64,000 nucleotides of DNA, from NCBI RefSeq assembly GCF_017104715.1, contig NZ_JAAGPI010000021.1:1-64000 (forward strand), in the 5' to 3' direction. The translations under genes were made by a program, and so were the position numbers. Source of the DNA: Burkholderia sp. Ac-20365. GTDB lineage: Bacteria; Pseudomonadota; Gammaproteobacteria; Burkholderiales; Burkholderiaceae. The notes beneath the pieces are model-generated. The model saw only the letters and a list, made by a program, of their open reading frames with translations, did no database searches and was not told the origin of the DNA. Shown here one piece after another: positions 61,961 through 64,000 of this stretch; the first letter of the stretch is position 1, and every line of letters starts with the position of its first letter.

Positions 61961-63055
61961 ATGAAGAAAAGAACCATACTGAGCGCACTGGCATTGGCCG
62001 CCGCGACGCTCGCGACGGGCGGTGCGCTGACGCAGACTGCCCAGGCCGCCGATGCGCCCGGCGTCGCGTTCGTGTATCTCGGCAACCCCGGCGACGCAGG
62101 CTGGACCTACGCGCACGATCAGGGATCGAAGGAAGCGGAAGCGAAGTTCGGCAACAAGATCAAGATCACGCGAGTCGAGAACGTGCCCGAGTCGGCTGAC
62201 TCCGAGCGCGTGTTCCGCGATCTGGCGAACAAGGGCAACAAGATCATCATCGGTTCGAGCTTCGGCTTCCAGGACTTCGAACTGAAGGTCGCGAAGGACT
62301 TTCCAGACACCGTCTTCCTGCACGCGACGGGCTACAAGAAGGCAGCGAACTTTGGTACCTACGACGTGCGCATGTATCAAGGTGCGTATCTCGCAGGCGT
62401 CGCGGCCGGCTACGTGACGAAGACCAACACGCTGGGTTTTGTCGCTTCGGTGCCGATTCCTGAGGTGGTACGGAACATCAATGCATACACGCTCGGCGCG
62501 CGCTCGGTGAATCCGAAGGTGCATACGAAGGTGATCTGGATCAACAGCTGGTTCGATCCGGGTAAGGAAAAGCAGGCAGCCGAAACGCTGATCGGACAGG
62601 GCGCAGACGTGCTGCTGCAAAACACAGATTCCAGCGCGACGCTGGCGACTGCTGCAGAAAAGCATGTGCATGCATTCGGCTGGGACTCGGACATGAAGAA
62701 GTTTGGCCCTGAGGCGCACCTGGGTTCAGTCGTCGCACATTGGGGCGTCTACTACACGGCTGCGATCCAGCAGGTGCTGGACGGCAAGTGGAAGAACGAT
62801 CCCGTCTGGTGGGGCATTCCGCAGAAGGCCGTCAATCTCGAGGACATGAACACGTCGGCAATTCCGGCCAACGCGATGAAGGATGTCGACGCGAAGCGCA
62901 CGGAACTGGCAGGCGGCAAGTGGGATGTGTTCACGGGCCCGATCAAGGATCAGACGGGTGCAGTGAAAGTGCCGGCTGGCAAGACGCTGACCGATCCTGA
63001 ACTGCAACGCCTGAACTGGTATGTCGAGGGCGTGGACGGTACGCTGCCGAAGTGA
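61961..63055 (+). CDS. BMP-family periplasmic substrate-binding protein
   Basis: A 364-residue receptor of the BMP (PnrA-like) family, which bind purine nucleosides or related compounds. The signal peptide (ILSALALAAATLATGG...AQA) is cleaved after about residue 29. The mature part has VAFVYLGNPGDAGWTYAHDQ, IIGSSFGFQDFELKVA, MYQGAYLAGVAAGYV and the FGWDSDMKKFGPEAHLGS segment near the ligand site. No lipobox is seen, so it is probably soluble in the periplasm. ATG 61961 follows AGGAG. It ends the ABC operon, followed by a strong terminator. Confidence 0.94.
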   Translation: MKKRTILSALALAAATLATGGALTQTAQAADAPGVAFVYLGNPGDAGWTYAHDQGSKEAEAKFGNKIKITRVENVPESADSERVFRDLANKGNKIIIGSSFGFQDFELKVAKDFPDTVFLHATGYKKAANFGTYDVRMYQGAYLAGVAAGYVTKTNTLGFVASVPIPEVVRNINAYTLGARSVNPKVHTKVIWINSWFDPGKEKQAAETLIGQGADVLLQNTDSSATLATAAEKHVHAFGWDSDMKKFGPEAHLGSVVAHWGVYYTAAIQQVLDGKWKNDPVWWGIPQKAVNLEDMNTSAIPANAMKDVDAKRTELAGGKWDVFTGPIKDQTGAVKVPAGKTLTDPELQRLNWYVEGVDGTLPK

Positions 63056-63146
63056 TCAGCGTGAAATGAAGCGCTTGCATTCGCGCGAGTTGTGATTTGC
63101 GAGAATGCAACGCAATACATGTGTTTGCACGGCAAGCGCGAACGCT

Positions 63147-63186
63147 AAAAGCTGCATCCGGTTTCTCGCCGGATGCAGCTTTTTTC
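63147..63186 (+). terminator. Rho-independent terminator after the BMP operon
   Basis: AAAAGCTGCATCCGG (63147-63161) pairs with CCGGATGCAGCTTTT (63169-63183) around TTTCTCG, followed by more Ts. With A/T runs on both sides it may also serve the convergent dodecin gene. Confidence 0.9.
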
Positions 63187-63218
63187 ATGTCTGCGGGTCG
63201 CGCGGACCGCGCGCCAGA

Positions 63219-63428
63219 TCAGTCGTCGATACGCAGGCCCACTTTCAGCGTCACCTGCCAGTGCGAGACCTTGTTGTCCTCGATATGGCCGCGCGTTTCC
63301 ACGACCTGGAACCAGTGCAGATTACGCAGCGTTTTACCTGCTTTTTCGATCGCGCAACGGATAGCGTCGTCGCTGGATTTGGTCGACGAACCCGTCAGCT
63401 CGATCTGCTTGTACACGTGGTCGCTCAT
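63219..63428 (-). CDS. Dodecin flavoprotein
   Basis: Dodecins assemble into hollow dodecamers that bind flavins (FMN, FAD or riboflavin) and buffer free flavin. The 69-residue protein matches the family over its whole length: MSDHVYKQIELTGSS, DDAIRCAIEKAGKTLRNLHW with the flavin-stacking Trp, and VVETRGHIEDNKVSHWQVTL. It is a single-gene unit preceded by AGGAGG and converges with the BMP operon. Confidence 0.95.
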   Translation of the reverse strand: MSDHVYKQIELTGSSTKSSDDAIRCAIEKAGKTLRNLHWFQVVETRGHIEDNKVSHWQVTLKVGLRIDD

Positions 63429-63633
63429 GATTTACCTCCTGGTGGTCGAAAAAGTATAGGCAATGCGTGTCGTACGACAGCACCCGATGAACCCGAATAC
63501 ATGCCGCACATCGCATGCCCGGCATGCTGCAACGCGATACGGCCGGTATCATGGGCGGTTCGAACGTCGCCGGCTGCATCGTGCCGGCGGATGCAACCCG
63601 ATGCGTGCAATGCATCGAACGGAGGAGTGAGAC

Positions 63634-64000
63634 GTGAAGATCGGTTTTTGCGGACCGGGCCTGATGGGCGCGCCGATGATCCGGCATCTGCTGGGTGCAG
63701 GTCATGCAGTGCAGGTATGGAACCGCACGCGCGCGAAAGCGGAAGCGCTCATTGCAGATGGCGCGACGGTCGCGTCGACCCCGGCCGAACTCGTCGGACC
63801 AGCTGAAGCGATTTTCCTGTGTGTGCTGGACGCAGCAGCTGTCGAAGAGGTGGTGTTCGGCGTGAACGGCATCGTGCCGGGCGTGGAACAGGTGAACGGC
63901 AAAAGCCCGGTGCGCTGGATCGTCGATCACGGCAGCATTCCGCCCTCAGCGACGCGCGCTTTCGCCAGGCGGGCAGCGGAAGCGGGCATCGGCTGGATCG
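63634..64000 (+). CDS. 3-hydroxyisobutyrate dehydrogenase-family oxidoreductase, N-terminal fragment (runs off right edge)
   Basis: About 122 residues of a beta-hydroxyacid dehydrogenase are visible. The N-terminal nucleotide-binding motif is FCGPGLMGAPMIRHLLGAG, followed by VWNRTRAKAEAL with the Asn-Arg-Thr pattern that indicates NADP(H) preference, and VRWIVDHGSIPPSATR. Start GTG 63634 follows GGAGGAG. GPGLMG replaces the more usual GLGxMG. Tartronate semialdehyde reductase would fit glyoxylate coming from AllA, but 6-phosphogluconate or 3-hydroxyisobutyrate dehydrogenase activity is equally possible from this fragment. Confidence 0.85.
   Translation, partial: MKIGFCGPGLMGAPMIRHLLGAGHAVQVWNRTRAKAEALIADGATVASTPAELVGPAEAIFLCVLDAAAVEEVVFGVNGIVPGVEQVNGKSPVRWIVDHGSIPPSATRAFARRAAEAGIGWI

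Noticed and set aside
1..64000. CRISPR arrays, tRNA, rRNA, tmRNA genes and prophage attachment sites
   Set aside because: No regularly spaced direct repeats, cloverleaf-like genes or integrase genes were seen; no tRNA adjacent to the IS or the repeats.

Overview
The window reads as a chromosome segment of a high-GC betaproteobacterium of the Burkholderia/Paraburkholderia group. Evidence: the gene order glnD-map / rpsB-tsf-pyrH-frr-uppS-cdsA-dxr-rseP-bamA-skp-lpxD-fabZ-lpxA-lpxB-rnhB, smpB-ratA-rnfH, guaB-(membrane protein)-guaA, strong G/C third-position codon bias, and small proteins typical of that group (DUF3563, dodecin). This assignment is inference from protein character and synteny; no search was run. 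No tRNA, rRNA or CRISPR array was recognised.

Layout. (1) 1-3588, minus strand: N-terminus of a probable pseudouridine synthase, glnD, map. (2) 3968-19318, plus strand: the translation / isoprenoid / envelope / lipid A block rpsB to rnhB. (3) 19403-28651: TrmH/SpoU methyltransferase, ppsR and divergent ppsA, nfeD with a stomatin-like gene, a 657-bp structured repeat, smpB with divergent ratA-rnfH, and an EamA exporter. (4) 28959-33031: guaB, an unnamed membrane protein, guaA. (5) 33127-43934, mixed accessory genes: a DUF3563 microprotein, a GNAT enzyme, a DUF6429 protein, an SOS-type UdgX plus radical-SAM DNA-repair pair behind a LexA box, an amine/amino-acid permease and C-N hydrolase with a divergent LuxR regulator, two lipoproteins, DUF1992-tadA-ldcA. 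(6) 44264-63055, a purine-catabolism island: FCD-GntR regulator, NCS1 permease, allantoin/hydantoin racemase, PuuE allantoinase, UraD, allantoicase, AllA, then (after a second repeat copy split by an IS5-family element) PuuD urate oxidase, HIU hydrolase, 8-oxoguanine deaminase, a LysR regulator and a complete BMP-type ABC importer. (7) dodecin and the start of a 3-hydroxyisobutyrate-dehydrogenase-like gene at the right edge.

How the genes work together. The island encodes every step from urate to glyoxylate plus urea: PuuD (urate to 5-hydroxyisourate), UraH, UraD (to S-allantoin), racemase, PuuE (allantoate), Alc (ureidoglycolate) and AllA (glyoxylate). 8-oxoguanine deaminase supplies more urate, and the two transport systems supply substrate. 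A GG-N10-GC sigma-54-type promoter sits before the permease, which fits expression under nitrogen limitation; glnD, the nitrogen sensor, is at the other end of the window.

The most unusual feature is a repeat of about 657 bp present twice in opposite orientation (25489-26145 and 51042-52880). It has imperfect terminal inverted repeats, strong hairpins including a perfect 34-bp palindrome, and a central 14-bp inverted repeat. Both copies lie between convergent genes. One copy is interrupted by an IS5-family insertion with a CTTA target duplication and a transposase gene carrying an in-frame TGA. Other points of interest are the LexA-controlled UdgX/radical-SAM operon and a paired CGTTCGAACG palindrome upstream of both guaB and the 8-oxoguanine deaminase gene.
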